Source: an uncultured bacterium
GTDB lineage: Bacteria > Cyanobacteriota > Vampirovibrionia > Gastranaerophilales > Gastranaerophilaceae
DNA: 39,448 bases
Reading direction: 5' to 3'
Assembly: GCA_902774905.1 (NCBI GenBank)
Contig: CACYKF010000013.1
Location: 1-39,448, forward strand
This document shows, in pieces, positions 8,405 to 18,375 of the stretch. The notes beneath the pieces are model-generated. The model saw only the letters and a program-made list of their open reading frames with translations, was not told the DNA's origin and did not search any database. The stretch's first letter is position 1, and each line of letters begins with the position of its first letter. Position numbers and translations under genes: made by a program.

Positions 8405-11150
8405 ATTGCCATTTTGAAAGTCGTTTTGATTTTGGGCGGTTCATATTTGAAAAGGCATCTTTTCTTGCACTCAACAATGTTATTCTTCCTTGAGTGTTTC
8501 TTGTGTAAATTATTTCACATTCTCCGATATATTTTTCCCATAAGGATTTAAAAACATTTACATCATTTTTGTTGTTTGATAATATTGCAGGAATTGAAAA
8601 ATAATCTGTTTGTTTTTGCCCTAAAAGATTTCCATGCCTTACAAACAGATACCTCGGGTTTTCAACAGGGTCAAGAAACTCTCTCATACATTTTATAAAC
8701 AAATTATTTTCTTCGGTCGGAAGATTTGCACAGGATACATAAACCCCTTCTTCATCCTGAGTAACTTCAAGTCCGACAATTTTTAATGACGATTTTATAT
8801 ACCCCTGATAAGAAAGAGATTCAAGCATAACGATTCCAATTTGCTTCATCACCCCTGCAACTGAACCGGTTTTGAGATATTTTAAACCTATATTCCCGAA
8901 TATAAACATAAATACTACAATTATTATCCCAACAACATAAAGTCCATAAATATGTCGCATGGGAACAGAACAAATTATTGATACCATCAGCCAAAATATA
9001 GAATTTAAGATTTGTTTGTAACCGTTATAAGTCAGAGTTCTTAGGTTGAATTTTTCTGTTTCAACCCCTGTTCTTAATTTCATCTTTGAATTATTATATC
9101 CTAAATTCAGGGCATCATTCCACCACTGTTTTGTTTGTTCACGGTTTTTAGCAAATTCAAGAGTTCTGCGGTTCATTTCATTAAAGGCTTTCTCGCCTTT
9201 TTCTGTAATAAGTTTTTGAACTTCTTTTGAGGTAAACAATCGTTCTAAACCGCTGCGAATTTCATGCCTGCCGTAATATGAAGGAGCCTCAAAGCCTTCA
9301 AAGCGTTTTGTCAATTGCTTGTAATCATAAAATAAAGAATTTACTTCATCTTTTTGGTCAAAGTCTGTTGTTATAGGAGTAAACAAAATCTCGGAAAAAG
9401 ATTTTTCAGACGGAATTCCGATAGTTGCAAGGTGCCAAATATTAGAAATTTTATCCGGATTATTTTTATCAATTCTAATTGCTCTGCCACGCATTTGATT
9501 TGACAGCATATAAGAACTTACAGTGCTTGATAAAATCAAAGAATTTATACTCGGAGCATCCCAGCCTTCACCCAATAGTGCCTGCGTGCCGACTAAAATC
9601 GTTATATGACCTTTATTAAACATCTCCGTAATAAGACTTACTATGACATTTTTTGCACTTTCTTTCGGAGTTATCTTTATGTAATTTTCATCCTCACTAT
9701 ATCCAGAAATCGCTACACTTGAAAGAGCAATATTATTATCATTTAGCAAAGCATTAAAATCATTTTGTTTATCTTTAGGTAATAAAATAAGCGAACCGCA
9801 AAGAACACCAAGACTCATTTGCTCCTGCGAAAATTTATTTTTCAGAATTCTCCAGATAGGAATAACTCCTAAATGAGTATTATCCGTATCTTTATCTTTT
9901 ATGTAATCCGCAAGAATTACCATTCGCAAATCTTTGCCTAATGCTTCTGTTTCAATTTGTACTATTTCAACTATCGAATCCATTTTTCCGGTACTCGACG
10001 CAACCTGACGCTGAATTTTTATACTTTCATTTAGTACAATTTTTTTGTTATTAATAAGTCCTGCTCTTTTTGCCTGCGCGAGATAATCTTCAATTTTATC
10101 TTCCAAACCTTTAAATTCCGGGGTATGAGTAATCAAAAATCCGTTTAGAAATCTCTTTGCCTGAGTTAAATCAAACTTGGGTATATCTCTTTCTTTTGCA
10201 TTAAACAATGCCGGAAATTCTTTTGAGATTTTAAAGCCGAGACTATGTAACAATGAAGCAACAGAAACATAAAACTCCGGGGCTTCAAGAATTTTTTCAA
10301 CTTCATCATTTGTATTTATTAAAAAACTCATTCTATTTAAATATTTTATGAGTTCTGTATCTTTTGTAATTTTTTCCACAAACTGTCTTACTGCAAGTTC
10401 GTGTTTTTTTATCATCTCTTTTTCACTGTCTTTGAGTTTTGAAAAATATATAAAATCCTGATGCGGACAAAGATCATTGTTTTGAACAAGTTCAGGAATA
10501 GAGATTACTTCATCAATTTCTCCGCAAAGTTCTTCGTATCTGTTCCACTCATTCAAATCTGCATCGTAAGGCGGAGTTGCCGTAAGCGCAAGTGTTTGTT
10601 CAGGTTCAAGATTATCATTAAGATAAGTCAGTGCTTTCCACCATTCTTTTCGTAAATGGTGCGCCTCATCAAAACATAACAAAGAAACTTTTGCATTTTT
10701 TAAAATATTTATTACTTCATCAGCCTTTTTATCATTAAACCTTCTTGACGAGGTTATAGAATCTGCATCTATCTCGCCTTCGTCTTCTTCATAAGTCTGA
10801 GGGGCATCATCGTCATTTTTCCCGCAAAATGCGGCAAGTAAAGCCTGATAAGTTGTTACTGTGATAAATTTCGGTTCTCTTATATTAGTTGAAACAATTT
10901 CATAATCTTTTTCATCAAGAAATGCACAACAAATTCGGTCTTTCCACTGATTTTTAATTGTATTTGTCGGAGCAAGGATAAGTGTCGGGCGATTTATTCT
11001 TGATATAACTTCTATCCCTAATGTCGTTTTTCCTGCTCCCGGCGCAGCAACAACATGAAGTTTTTTATCTCTTAAATGAAAAGATAAATTATCTAAAATT
11101 CTTTTTTGATAATCTCTCCAACGACCCTTAAATTTTAAAATACTTTCCAA
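8403..11150 (-). CDS. Superfamily 2 DEAD/DEAH helicase with two C-terminal membrane segments
   Basis: A 915-residue SF2 nucleic-acid-dependent ATPase of unknown role. Motifs are in order: Walker A AAPGAGKTT (35-43), DEAHH (161-165), TATPP (190-194), motif V GTQALLGEGWD (521-531) and motif VI QMRGRAIR (552-559). About 325 residues separate the two RecA-like halves, so there is a large insertion. Two hydrophobic segments (about 713-729 and 734-754) look like a transmembrane hairpin, followed by about 160 soluble residues, which is unusual for a helicase. The start is TTG at 11150, supported by AGGGG 7 nt upstream, and the Shine-Dalgarno overlaps the stop of the response regulator 9 bp away, so translation is coupled. 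It could be a defence or stress protein; this is not established. Confidence 0.85.
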   Translation of the reverse strand: MESILKFKGRWRDYQKRILDNLSFHLRDKKLHVVAAPGAGKTTLGIEVISRINRPTLILAPTNTIKNQWKDRICCAFLDEKDYEIVSTNIREPKFITVTTYQALLAAFCGKNDDDAPQTYEEDEGEIDADSITSSRRFNDKKADEVINILKNAKVSLLCFDEAHHLRKEWWKALTYLNDNLEPEQTLALTATPPYDADLNEWNRYEELCGEIDEVISIPELVQNNDLCPHQDFIYFSKLKDSEKEMIKKHELAVRQFVEKITKDTELIKYLNRMSFLINTNDEVEKILEAPEFYVSVASLLHSLGFKISKEFPALFNAKERDIPKFDLTQAKRFLNGFLITHTPEFKGLEDKIEDYLAQAKRAGLINNKKIVLNESIKIQRQVASSTGKMDSIVEIVQIETEALGKDLRMVILADYIKDKDTDNTHLGVIPIWRILKNKFSQEQMSLGVLCGSLILLPKDKQNDFNALLNDNNIALSSVAISGYSEDENYIKITPKESAKNVIVSLITEMFNKGHITILVGTQALLGEGWDAPSINSLILSSTVSSYMLSNQMRGRAIRIDKNNPDKISNIWHLATIGIPSEKSFSEILFTPITTDFDQKDEVNSLFYDYKQLTKRFEGFEAPSYYGRHEIRSGLERLFTSKEVQKLITEKGEKAFNEMNRRTLEFAKNREQTKQWWNDALNLGYNNSKMKLRTGVETEKFNLRTLTYNGYKQILNSIFWLMVSIICSVPMRHIYGLYVVGIIIVVFMFIFGNIGLKYLKTGSVAGVMKQIGIVMLESLSYQGYIKSSLKIVGLEVTQDEEGVYVSCANLPTEENNLFIKCMREFLDPVENPRYLFVRHGNLLGQKQTDYFSIPAILSNNKNDVNVFKSLWEKYIGECEIIYTRNTQGRITLLSARKDAFSNMNRPKSKRLSKWQ

Positions 11151-11159
11151 TATTTTCCC

Positions 11160-11858
11160 CTAAATATTCAATTTATAACCACCGCCATAAATTGTTTCAA
11201 TATATTTTTTACCGTCAGAAATTTTATCAATTTTACTGCGTAAATGCCTTATATGAACTCTTATTGTTTCTATATCATCATCAGGCGAATATCCCCATAT
11301 CTCTTTTAAAAGTTTGGCAGAAGATACCATATTGCCATGATTTTGAAATAGTAGATTAAATATATCAAATTCAATCGGAGTGAGTTTTGCCTGCTTATTA
11401 CCAATTCTTACACTATATTGCTCAGGCAATAATGTAATTTCACCGATAGACTGCAAATCTCTTACCGACGCAGATTTTGGTATTTGATTTGTACGTTTTA
11501 ATAATGCCCTTACTCGAACAAGAAGTTCTTCAATTTCAAAAGGTTTTACAAGATAATCATCAACCCCTATATTAAAACCGTTTACCTTGTCATTAAGTTG
11601 AGATAATGCTGTCAGCATAATTATAGGAATATTTTTTGTTTCATCATTTTCTCTTATTCTTTTTGCAACGGTAAACCCGTCAACTTCCGGCATCATAACA
11701 TCAAGCACAACAAGCGAGGGCAATTCCTGTTTTGCAAGAGCAAAACCTTTAATCCCGTCAAACGCCTGAACAACCTGATAACCTGCAAGTTCAAGATTTA
11801 CTTTTATAAGTTCATTTATTGATATATCATCATCAACTACAAGAATTTTATTATTCAT
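11160..11858 (-). CDS. OmpR/PhoB-family response regulator
   Basis: A 232-residue two-domain response regulator. The receiver has the acidic triad DDD (9-11), phospho-acceptor D53 (VVLDVMMPEVDGF), T82 and K104 (YLVKPF). The C-terminal winged-helix DNA-binding domain (about 135-232) has LTPIEFDIFNLL, the recognition helix TIRVHIRHLRSKID and the wing YGGGYKLNI. No histidine kinase lies in the window, so it is an orphan here. It starts 3 bp after the TSCPD gene and is followed by the helicase after 9 bp, so all three are likely one transcript. The target genes and signal are unknown. Confidence 0.95.
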   Translation of the reverse strand: MNNKILVVDDDISINELIKVNLELAGYQVVQAFDGIKGFALAKQELPSLVVLDVMMPEVDGFTVAKRIRENDETKNIPIIMLTALSQLNDKVNGFNIGVDDYLVKPFEIEELLVRVRALLKRTNQIPKSASVRDLQSIGEITLLPEQYSVRIGNKQAKLTPIEFDIFNLLFQNHGNMVSSAKLLKEIWGYSPDDDIETIRVHIRHLRSKIDKISDGKKYIETIYGGGYKLNI

Positions 11859-11861
11859 AAT

Positions 11862-12140
11862 TTATTTTGCCTGTGCCAATTTTTTCTGCTTATATTCCAA
11901 AAGGCATGTTGCAAGTTGATCCGGACAACTTGTAGATTTTGCTCCGCATGGAATACCGCCCAATCTTTCAATTACATCATCTATTGTCATACCTTTAATC
12001 AGTTCTCTGATTCCTGATAAATTTCCGTTACAACCTCCAAAGAATGCCGCATCAACAATTTTATTATCCTCGAGTGCGACCTGCATCATTTGACAACAAA
12101 CACCATGAGGTTGGTATTGCAAGATTTCCTGTTTGCTCAT
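11862..12140 (-). CDS. TSCPD-domain protein
   Basis: A 92-residue stand-alone TSCPD protein. The name motif TSCPD is at residues 70-74. Six cysteines (15, 16, 37, 65, 72, 79), with VCCQM, GGCNGN and GIPCGAKS around them, suggest metal binding or redox chemistry. Similar domains occur at the C-terminus of some class II ribonucleotide reductases, but no reductase gene is nearby, so a role in nucleotide reduction is only a possibility. AAAGAGGA precedes the start by about 8 nt. It is the first gene of the operon with the response regulator and helicase, and is divergent from the giant gene. Confidence 0.88.
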   Translation of the reverse strand: MSKQEILQYQPHGVCCQMMQVALEDNKIVDAAFFGGCNGNLSGIRELIKGMTIDDVIERLGGIPCGAKSTSCPDQLATCLLEYKQKKLAQAK

Positions 12141-12273
12141 TATTTAATCCTCTTTAATCCAATCTTATTTTAGTACATTATCACATCTTTTTCAATTTTA
12201 AATATTTGTTAAGATTTTTTTAATAATCGAAAATCAAATAGCAAAAAATTTATTTAGAGTTTTTAATACGCGC

Positions 12274-15200
12274 ATGAGAATAAACAGAGTAAATAACTGC
12301 ACCGCATTTACAGGTGTCAGACAGGATAGAAATACAGTAGAACAATTAAAAAAAGATAACCCTTATGATTTGAATCTGCCTAATCAGCGCAGAATTTCAA
12401 ATGCTATTGAAGAATTATCAAAAGTTCCGGGAGAAGATAACATAAACTTTTTGCTTGATGTATCGCAAAATCTTCGCTACGGGACAAACATTGATTTGGG
12501 TAAAAGACCATACAACGACTGGAGAGAAAAGTTAAACAAAGCAGCACAGAAATCTTTAAAATTATCAGATAAATCAGTTCAGGAAAAATTATCTAAAAAA
12601 CTTGAACAGGCTATTAAAACCCCGAGAAGTATTTCACCTGAAGAACGAGAAATTATAGCAAACAGAGAGATTTTGTTCTCAAAAATAAATCCTGAAGAAC
12701 TTGCAAATATTTCTAATTCTAATACTCATAATCTAAGAAAGAACCTTAATTATTTTGTCATATCATCTGAAATCCCGACGGCTCAAAAACTCTATATACT
12801 AAAAAGACTTAATTATATGATGAGTGACGATTACCACATCAATCCTCAACTTCAGGATAAAAAGACAATGGTTTTGGCGGAAATATTAAATGACATTGTA
12901 GTAGATACCCCGGAATCAAAAATACCTAATATTAAGGCCATTAATCAAAAACAACATGGTATGTGTGTTGCAATATCGATTTGTCGTAAGGCTCTTGCTT
13001 ATGAAGATAAAGCCAATTATGTCGATATGATTTTGACAGAACTTGATGATAAACCATACATGATGGTTTATGACAGGGCAAATTTAGGCAAACATCAAAA
13101 AGTTCCAATACCAAAAGCCGATATAGATTACGATTACGCAATAAAAAAAGGTTACAGAATTGTAGATACTTCTGTTATGAACTGGATGAATGCGGCTGAT
13201 ACTGTTGGAGCGTTTAATGATGTTGTTGGAGCATATTCCACATTCGACAAAGCAAATTTCGGAACATTTGCAGACACTCATATTCATAAAGATATTGATG
13301 ATCAAAGCGAAAAATATCAGGATTATTACAGAAGTTGCAAAAAATCTAAAGATGCACTTACGACCTGCAAAAAAACAATTGAAAAACAAAAATACTATGC
13401 AACTATTCAAAATGCATCAGAAAAAGAAAGAATTAATACATCAGCAAAAGATACTCAACTTTTACATTCCATAATTAAACAAATATCACCTGAACTTAAA
13501 CAGGAAGAAGTGAGAAAAATTTCAAATGAATTGCGTTCGCTTACATTAGATTACTCTGATGAAATAAATAAATTAGACTCAAAACTAAAACAATATTCAT
13601 TTATTACTAATGAAGAAAAAGATGCAAAAAAACAAAAAATTGAAGAATTTTTAAATAATATTCTTGATGGAAACACAAACCACAAGATTTTAAAAGAAAA
13701 ATCAGGAGAAATAGCAGATATTATTGAAGAAATCAGGAGTTTAAATAAGAGTCACAGTTTGAATCCTGTCCAAAAATATCTTGAGAATAAAGCATTATTT
13801 GAAGCCGCAGCAGCATACAGGACTCAACAATCATTTGCTTTTGATATACCTGAATATCTGACGAATTCGATGGTTCAATTTAATATCCCAGATAACGAAT
13901 CATATATTATTGAAAATCTGAATACTTTAAGTAAAAAGATTCGCTCAGGCAAAATCAATCCTGAACTTAAAGAGATTTTATCCGAAAGATTTGAAAAAGA
14001 AATAGAAGAAAAATCGCAGGAATTATCCGCGCCAAAAGATGAATTACTTGCAACCGTACTTGACGATTATGCAAATACAGTCAAACTATTGACTACAACT
14101 TTTATGGATGACATTTATCATTCTCTTTTACTTGGAGACAGAAAACAAACACTTGTAACACAACTTGGTGCTATAAGAAATGAAATTTCAGAGACAAAGG
14201 ACAAAAGTGTTATTGAAAAAGTTTCAAGTGATTTAAAAATTAAACCAAGCAAACAAGCAATCATTGATACACTTGATAAATATATTGAAACACTATCTGA
14301 TGAAAATTGTACCGATGAACAATATGTTGAAATTTTGAATAAATCCGGTCATAAATCACATCTTTGGGATTTGAAAGAGGCATTTGACAATACATTGGAT
14401 CTGTTATTTAGAAATCCTAATCCGTCATATATTGCAGGTTTTAATATTATTAACGGTGCACCAATGGATTCTGACATCGAAACGACACAAGATTTATACA
14501 AAGTTCTTGCGACAAGTTTTAATAATATGTCAATGATTATAAAAACACTCCAAGATACACTTCAGGTGACACTTCCTGACGGAAGGATGCTAAATACGGC
14601 AGACCCGAAATTTGCCGCAATGAAAAAACTTGAAACAATTGAAGGAATGGCTACAGAAGAAGAACTTACATCTTTGAGTAACAAGTTTGACGAATTTGTC
14701 AAAAACAGATATTCACAAGACGGAACAAAAGTTAAATTCAAAGATTTGCCAAAATCAATAACGGAATTTACACCAAAAGAAAAAGCCGCACTTGAAAAAT
14801 ACAGAAGAAATATTAATCCTTGGTATGCGGAATCTGTAAGAAATCTGAACGATATTTATATTCAAATGAAAGAACCATTGGAAGAACTTAACAGAGAAAT
14901 CGGGGTTCAGAAAGGTGAATACTGGACAAGAGAAAATGAAAGCGGTTTGTTTGAAAATCAGGCATTAAAGATTTTTGAACACATGACAGACCGTCCGTAT
15001 TATGAAGAAACCAATATACGCTCAGGTTTAGATAAAATTAAACGCTCACCATATTCAGCAACATCTATGACCTCAGTCAAAGATAACGAACCTGCTATGC
15101 ACGCTCAATATGTTGTTGATGTAAAACCGACAGTATTAACATTTGAAGATACGACAAAAGTTAAAGATATAATTTTCCACGATAACAGTTGGGGTGCATC

Positions 15201-18200
15201 AGAACACGAAAATGTATGGGTTGACAAACTCGGAATGTTAAGAACAGATTATTCAAGTTCTTATGGCGGTCAGGAAGGATATATCACAAACGAAAAATTC
15301 CAAAACGGGAAACTCGAAGATAATCTTGTAAATAAAAAAGGCAAATTTGTTCCTGAAAAAATACCGAACAAAAAATACAACAAACTTGTAAATGAAGATA
15401 GAGAAGAATATACCTTCCCAATGATTCGCGCGCTTATGATGCATGGTGTTTCACCGAAAGCAATGTCAACCGTAAAAGCAATTAAGCAAAATCTTTTATT
15501 ACCATCTTCAGAATACATTGATGATTTAAGCGAATTTGCATCAGAAATGAGTCAGGACGAAATTAAATCTGCTATAAAAAGAATTCAAACCGCAGGGGAA
15601 TCTTCAAGAAAAACTTATACTATTTTATTAAAAAGAATTAATGGGGATGAAATTTTTGATAAAGGAATAGATAGCGAAGAAAAATATTATAATCTTTCAC
15701 CAAACGACAAACTCAGACTTATGGCAGAAAAGGTTGCCATTATAAAATCTTATGACCAAATTCCGGATATAAATACATATAATATTGAAGTAAAATCACA
15801 AAAAGAACTTGATAAACTGCATAAAAAACTACGCATAGAAGCAAGAAATAATTTTGATTATATTATGGGTAAAAATCCTGATATTCTCAAATATGCTACA
15901 GAAAGCACAAGAAAAGAAACATACGCTTTACTGAAAGAATTTGCAAAAAATAACAATGTAAATCTCAGTTACAAAGCAATGACAAAAATTGTAAATTCAA
16001 TGAAACGAATCAAAAAGAACAATTATGACGGTAGTATTTCGCAAGGTACAGACCTTATGATTGCAAATTTTGAAAAATATTTAAAATTAAAAACTAACGC
16101 ATCGGACGAAAAAGTTAAAGAAATATCTGCTAAGGTCAAATCTTTAATAGAAAAGAATTTAACAATAACAGAAAATGATGTAAAAACACAATTTACAACA
16201 GGACGAAACGAAAAAATTGCCGGCTGGATAGATAGAGAATTTGCGCCGAGAACAGACAAAGAGTTTGCTCAAATTCTGAACAATTTGCGCCGTATGACAA
16301 ATGAAGATTTTAAGAAAAACTACGATTCCAAAATATCCGATTCAGATATGGGGATTGACTCAATAAACGGATACGATGTCATTAAAGCAATACGCTCCGG
16401 CAATGATTCTATAAAAAATTCGTTTATAAATACCGTATTTTCAGAAGGTTATTACCAAGATATTGAAGAAAGCAAAACAAGAGCATATTATGACCTTAAA
16501 AAACTTTCAAGAAACCTGAGCGGAGGGACATATATAGGCGGCAAGCGTTCATTTGACGATTTATATTCCGATTTTTATTACAACTTCCAGGGATTAACAA
16601 TTAAAAAAGAATTTGACAAATACAAAGATGAAGCCTTCAAAAAATATTTTGCATTCCCTGCATATCCGCTTGTTGAAATTTCAACTGAGGAAGACCTTGA
16701 AAATTCGCTAAATACATTTAACGAGAAATTAAATAATTATATGGACTTTATCTATGCGTACAAAAATCAACAAGCATCATTAGAACTTGTATATGAACTA
16801 AAGCACTACGCAGATTCAAAACTCACACATATAGGAGATATGACTCCGAAGCAGTATACAAAAATCACCAGAGATTTAAGCAGACTAATGGCGCTTAATT
16901 CAAGTGATGAAACACTTCAAGACAAAAAAGAAGAAGCAAGACTATTATTTGCTTCAGGAACAAAAGACATTAAAGCGTACAAAGACTACATAAATTCTTT
17001 ATACGATTTATTTAAAATATACGAAAGAACCGCAGACGGCAAAACAATGAAGGAAGCCGAGCAGGTAACTTTGAAAAATATTGATATCTACAAAAAGACT
17101 TATGTAATGAGCATGTTTGAACCGAAATATCAAGGCAAAGCGCTTGAACTTTTAAACAAATGGATTTCGGCAAAATCTAAAGCCGTATGGGTAAAAGACC
17201 ACTTTAACCCGACAGTAAACGAAGAAAGCAGTGATGAAGCAAAAGCCATAGCAGAAACATATACTAAAAATGTAGAAAATGCAGATGAAATATTTGAAAA
17301 ATTTAAAGATTTATTTATGAAACACAGACTTCTTGCAAGTCCTGACAGGTACATGAATGAATATTTACTGCTTTGTGCTAAAGATGCAAAACATCCTGAC
17401 AGAAAATATGATAATAATAGCGACGAAGGCAAACAAGCAATAAAAGATATGCGTGAAACCTTTAAAACAAACCTCAAATCTCTATTATACAAAGCGGATA
17501 TGATGGAACTTCAATATACATTGATGGATTGTGCTAAAAAAGGTAATCTCAACGCAGTCAGAGATGCATTCAGAAATTCTACCCTTGAATTAACTGATGG
17601 TTCTGTTGTAACAATGGATTCGGAAGAAGGATTGAATTTAATTATTTCGCCTATGCTTCAGGAAGAAAATCTTGATACGGCAGCATTATTCTTAAACCAA
17701 CTCGGATTGTCAGAAAAAGTAGCAAAAATGATTTCTGACAAAACATCACTTGATATTGCGTATAAGAATTTTAACAGAATACAAACTATAATAAAAAGTT
17801 CTGATTCACAAGCAAAATTTGCAAGAGCAGAGGTAAGAAAACTCGGAAATATAGACAATAATCCAAATTATGAACAAATTATACTTGACCTCAAACAAAG
17901 ACTAATGGAAAAAGCCAAAAGAACAAGTTTCAGTACGGGAGCATCAATATTTGAAGCAGCATTAGACGATGCACTCAAAGAAATAAAGGCTCAACCCGAT
18001 CAATCAAAAACATTGCTTTTGGGCACAAATATTGATTTGGCAATTGCAGGATTGAGAGAAGTCGTTAAGGCTAACATAAATTATCTTAATAGTCCTCTTA
18101 TGGTAATACAAAAACGCTATGATCTGATTAAAAAATTACTTCTTCCGGACAATTCCCCGGTTGCCGAAGATGCCGGAAAATACATAGAAGAATTGCAAGA

Positions 18201-18264
18201 ACTTTTAGAATACGAACATAGCGTACAAAAGTCATACCCGAATATCGGAATAACATCCGAATAA
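12274..18264 (+). CDS. Giant protein (1996 residues) with papain-like (C1) cysteine peptidase motifs
   Basis: I do not recognise the whole protein. Residues 224-231 read NQKQHGMC, matching the papain oxyanion Gln and catalytic Cys spacing (Gln six residues before Cys: Q225, C231). Residues 942-944 (MHA) resemble the catalytic His context (H943), and NSWG at 971-974 matches the catalytic Asn motif (N971). So a C1-type active site appears to be present, but Cys and His are 712 residues apart, against 134 in papain and about 300 in bleomycin hydrolase. The intervening region and the approximately 1000-residue C-terminal part are Lys/Glu-rich and helical, without membrane segments. No signal peptide is visible. 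The N-terminus (MRINRVNNCTAFTG) carries a short tag shared with other proteins here. No Shine-Dalgarno is clear. The gene stands alone, divergent from the TSCPD operon. Peptidase activity is inferred, not shown. Confidence 0.85.
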   Translation: MRINRVNNCTAFTGVRQDRNTVEQLKKDNPYDLNLPNQRRISNAIEELSKVPGEDNINFLLDVSQNLRYGTNIDLGKRPYNDWREKLNKAAQKSLKLSDKSVQEKLSKKLEQAIKTPRSISPEEREIIANREILFSKINPEELANISNSNTHNLRKNLNYFVISSEIPTAQKLYILKRLNYMMSDDYHINPQLQDKKTMVLAEILNDIVVDTPESKIPNIKAINQKQHGMCVAISICRKALAYEDKANYVDMILTELDDKPYMMVYDRANLGKHQKVPIPKADIDYDYAIKKGYRIVDTSVMNWMNAADTVGAFNDVVGAYSTFDKANFGTFADTHIHKDIDDQSEKYQDYYRSCKKSKDALTTCKKTIEKQKYYATIQNASEKERINTSAKDTQLLHSIIKQISPELKQEEVRKISNELRSLTLDYSDEINKLDSKLKQYSFITNEEKDAKKQKIEEFLNNILDGNTNHKILKEKSGEIADIIEEIRSLNKSHSLNPVQKYLENKALFEAAAAYRTQQSFAFDIPEYLTNSMVQFNIPDNESYIIENLNTLSKKIRSGKINPELKEILSERFEKEIEEKSQELSAPKDELLATVLDDYANTVKLLTTTFMDDIYHSLLLGDRKQTLVTQLGAIRNEISETKDKSVIEKVSSDLKIKPSKQAIIDTLDKYIETLSDENCTDEQYVEILNKSGHKSHLWDLKEAFDNTLDLLFRNPNPSYIAGFNIINGAPMDSDIETTQDLYKVLATSFNNMSMIIKTLQDTLQVTLPDGRMLNTADPKFAAMKKLETIEGMATEEELTSLSNKFDEFVKNRYSQDGTKVKFKDLPKSITEFTPKEKAALEKYRRNINPWYAESVRNLNDIYIQMKEPLEELNREIGVQKGEYWTRENESGLFENQALKIFEHMTDRPYYEETNIRSGLDKIKRSPYSATSMTSVKDNEPAMHAQYVVDVKPTVLTFEDTTKVKDIIFHDNSWGASEHENVWVDKLGMLRTDYSSSYGGQEGYITNEKFQNGKLEDNLVNKKGKFVPEKIPNKKYNKLVNEDREEYTFPMIRALMMHGVSPKAMSTVKAIKQNLLLPSSEYIDDLSEFASEMSQDEIKSAIKRIQTAGESSRKTYTILLKRINGDEIFDKGIDSEEKYYNLSPNDKLRLMAEKVAIIKSYDQIPDINTYNIEVKSQKELDKLHKKLRIEARNNFDYIMGKNPDILKYATESTRKETYALLKEFAKNNNVNLSYKAMTKIVNSMKRIKKNNYDGSISQGTDLMIANFEKYLKLKTNASDEKVKEISAKVKSLIEKNLTITENDVKTQFTTGRNEKIAGWIDREFAPRTDKEFAQILNNLRRMTNEDFKKNYDSKISDSDMGIDSINGYDVIKAIRSGNDSIKNSFINTVFSEGYYQDIEESKTRAYYDLKKLSRNLSGGTYIGGKRSFDDLYSDFYYNFQGLTIKKEFDKYKDEAFKKYFAFPAYPLVEISTEEDLENSLNTFNEKLNNYMDFIYAYKNQQASLELVYELKHYADSKLTHIGDMTPKQYTKITRDLSRLMALNSSDETLQDKKEEARLLFASGTKDIKAYKDYINSLYDLFKIYERTADGKTMKEAEQVTLKNIDIYKKTYVMSMFEPKYQGKALELLNKWISAKSKAVWVKDHFNPTVNEESSDEAKAIAETYTKNVENADEIFEKFKDLFMKHRLLASPDRYMNEYLLLCAKDAKHPDRKYDNNSDEGKQAIKDMRETFKTNLKSLLYKADMMELQYTLMDCAKKGNLNAVRDAFRNSTLELTDGSVVTMDSEEGLNLIISPMLQEENLDTAALFLNQLGLSEKVAKMISDKTSLDIAYKNFNRIQTIIKSSDSQAKFARAEVRKLGNIDNNPNYEQIILDLKQRLMEKAKRTSFSTGASIFEAALDDALKEIKAQPDQSKTLLLGTNIDLAIAGLREVVKANINYLNSPLMVIQKRYDLIKKLLLPDNSPVAEDAGKYIEELQELLEYEHSVQKSYPNIGITSE

Positions 18265-18375
18265 AACTTTTATATGTGGTTTTCAAAAAGGCACATTAAA
18301 AACTAATAAAGTCATTTTAGAACTCAAAATCATTCAAAATAACAAAAACAACAAGAAGATACCGCAAACAGTTTA

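Noticed and set aside
13084-13410. Open frame antisense to the giant gene
   Set aside because: No Shine-Dalgarno or recognisable family; frames of this kind are common antisense to AT-rich lysine-rich genes.
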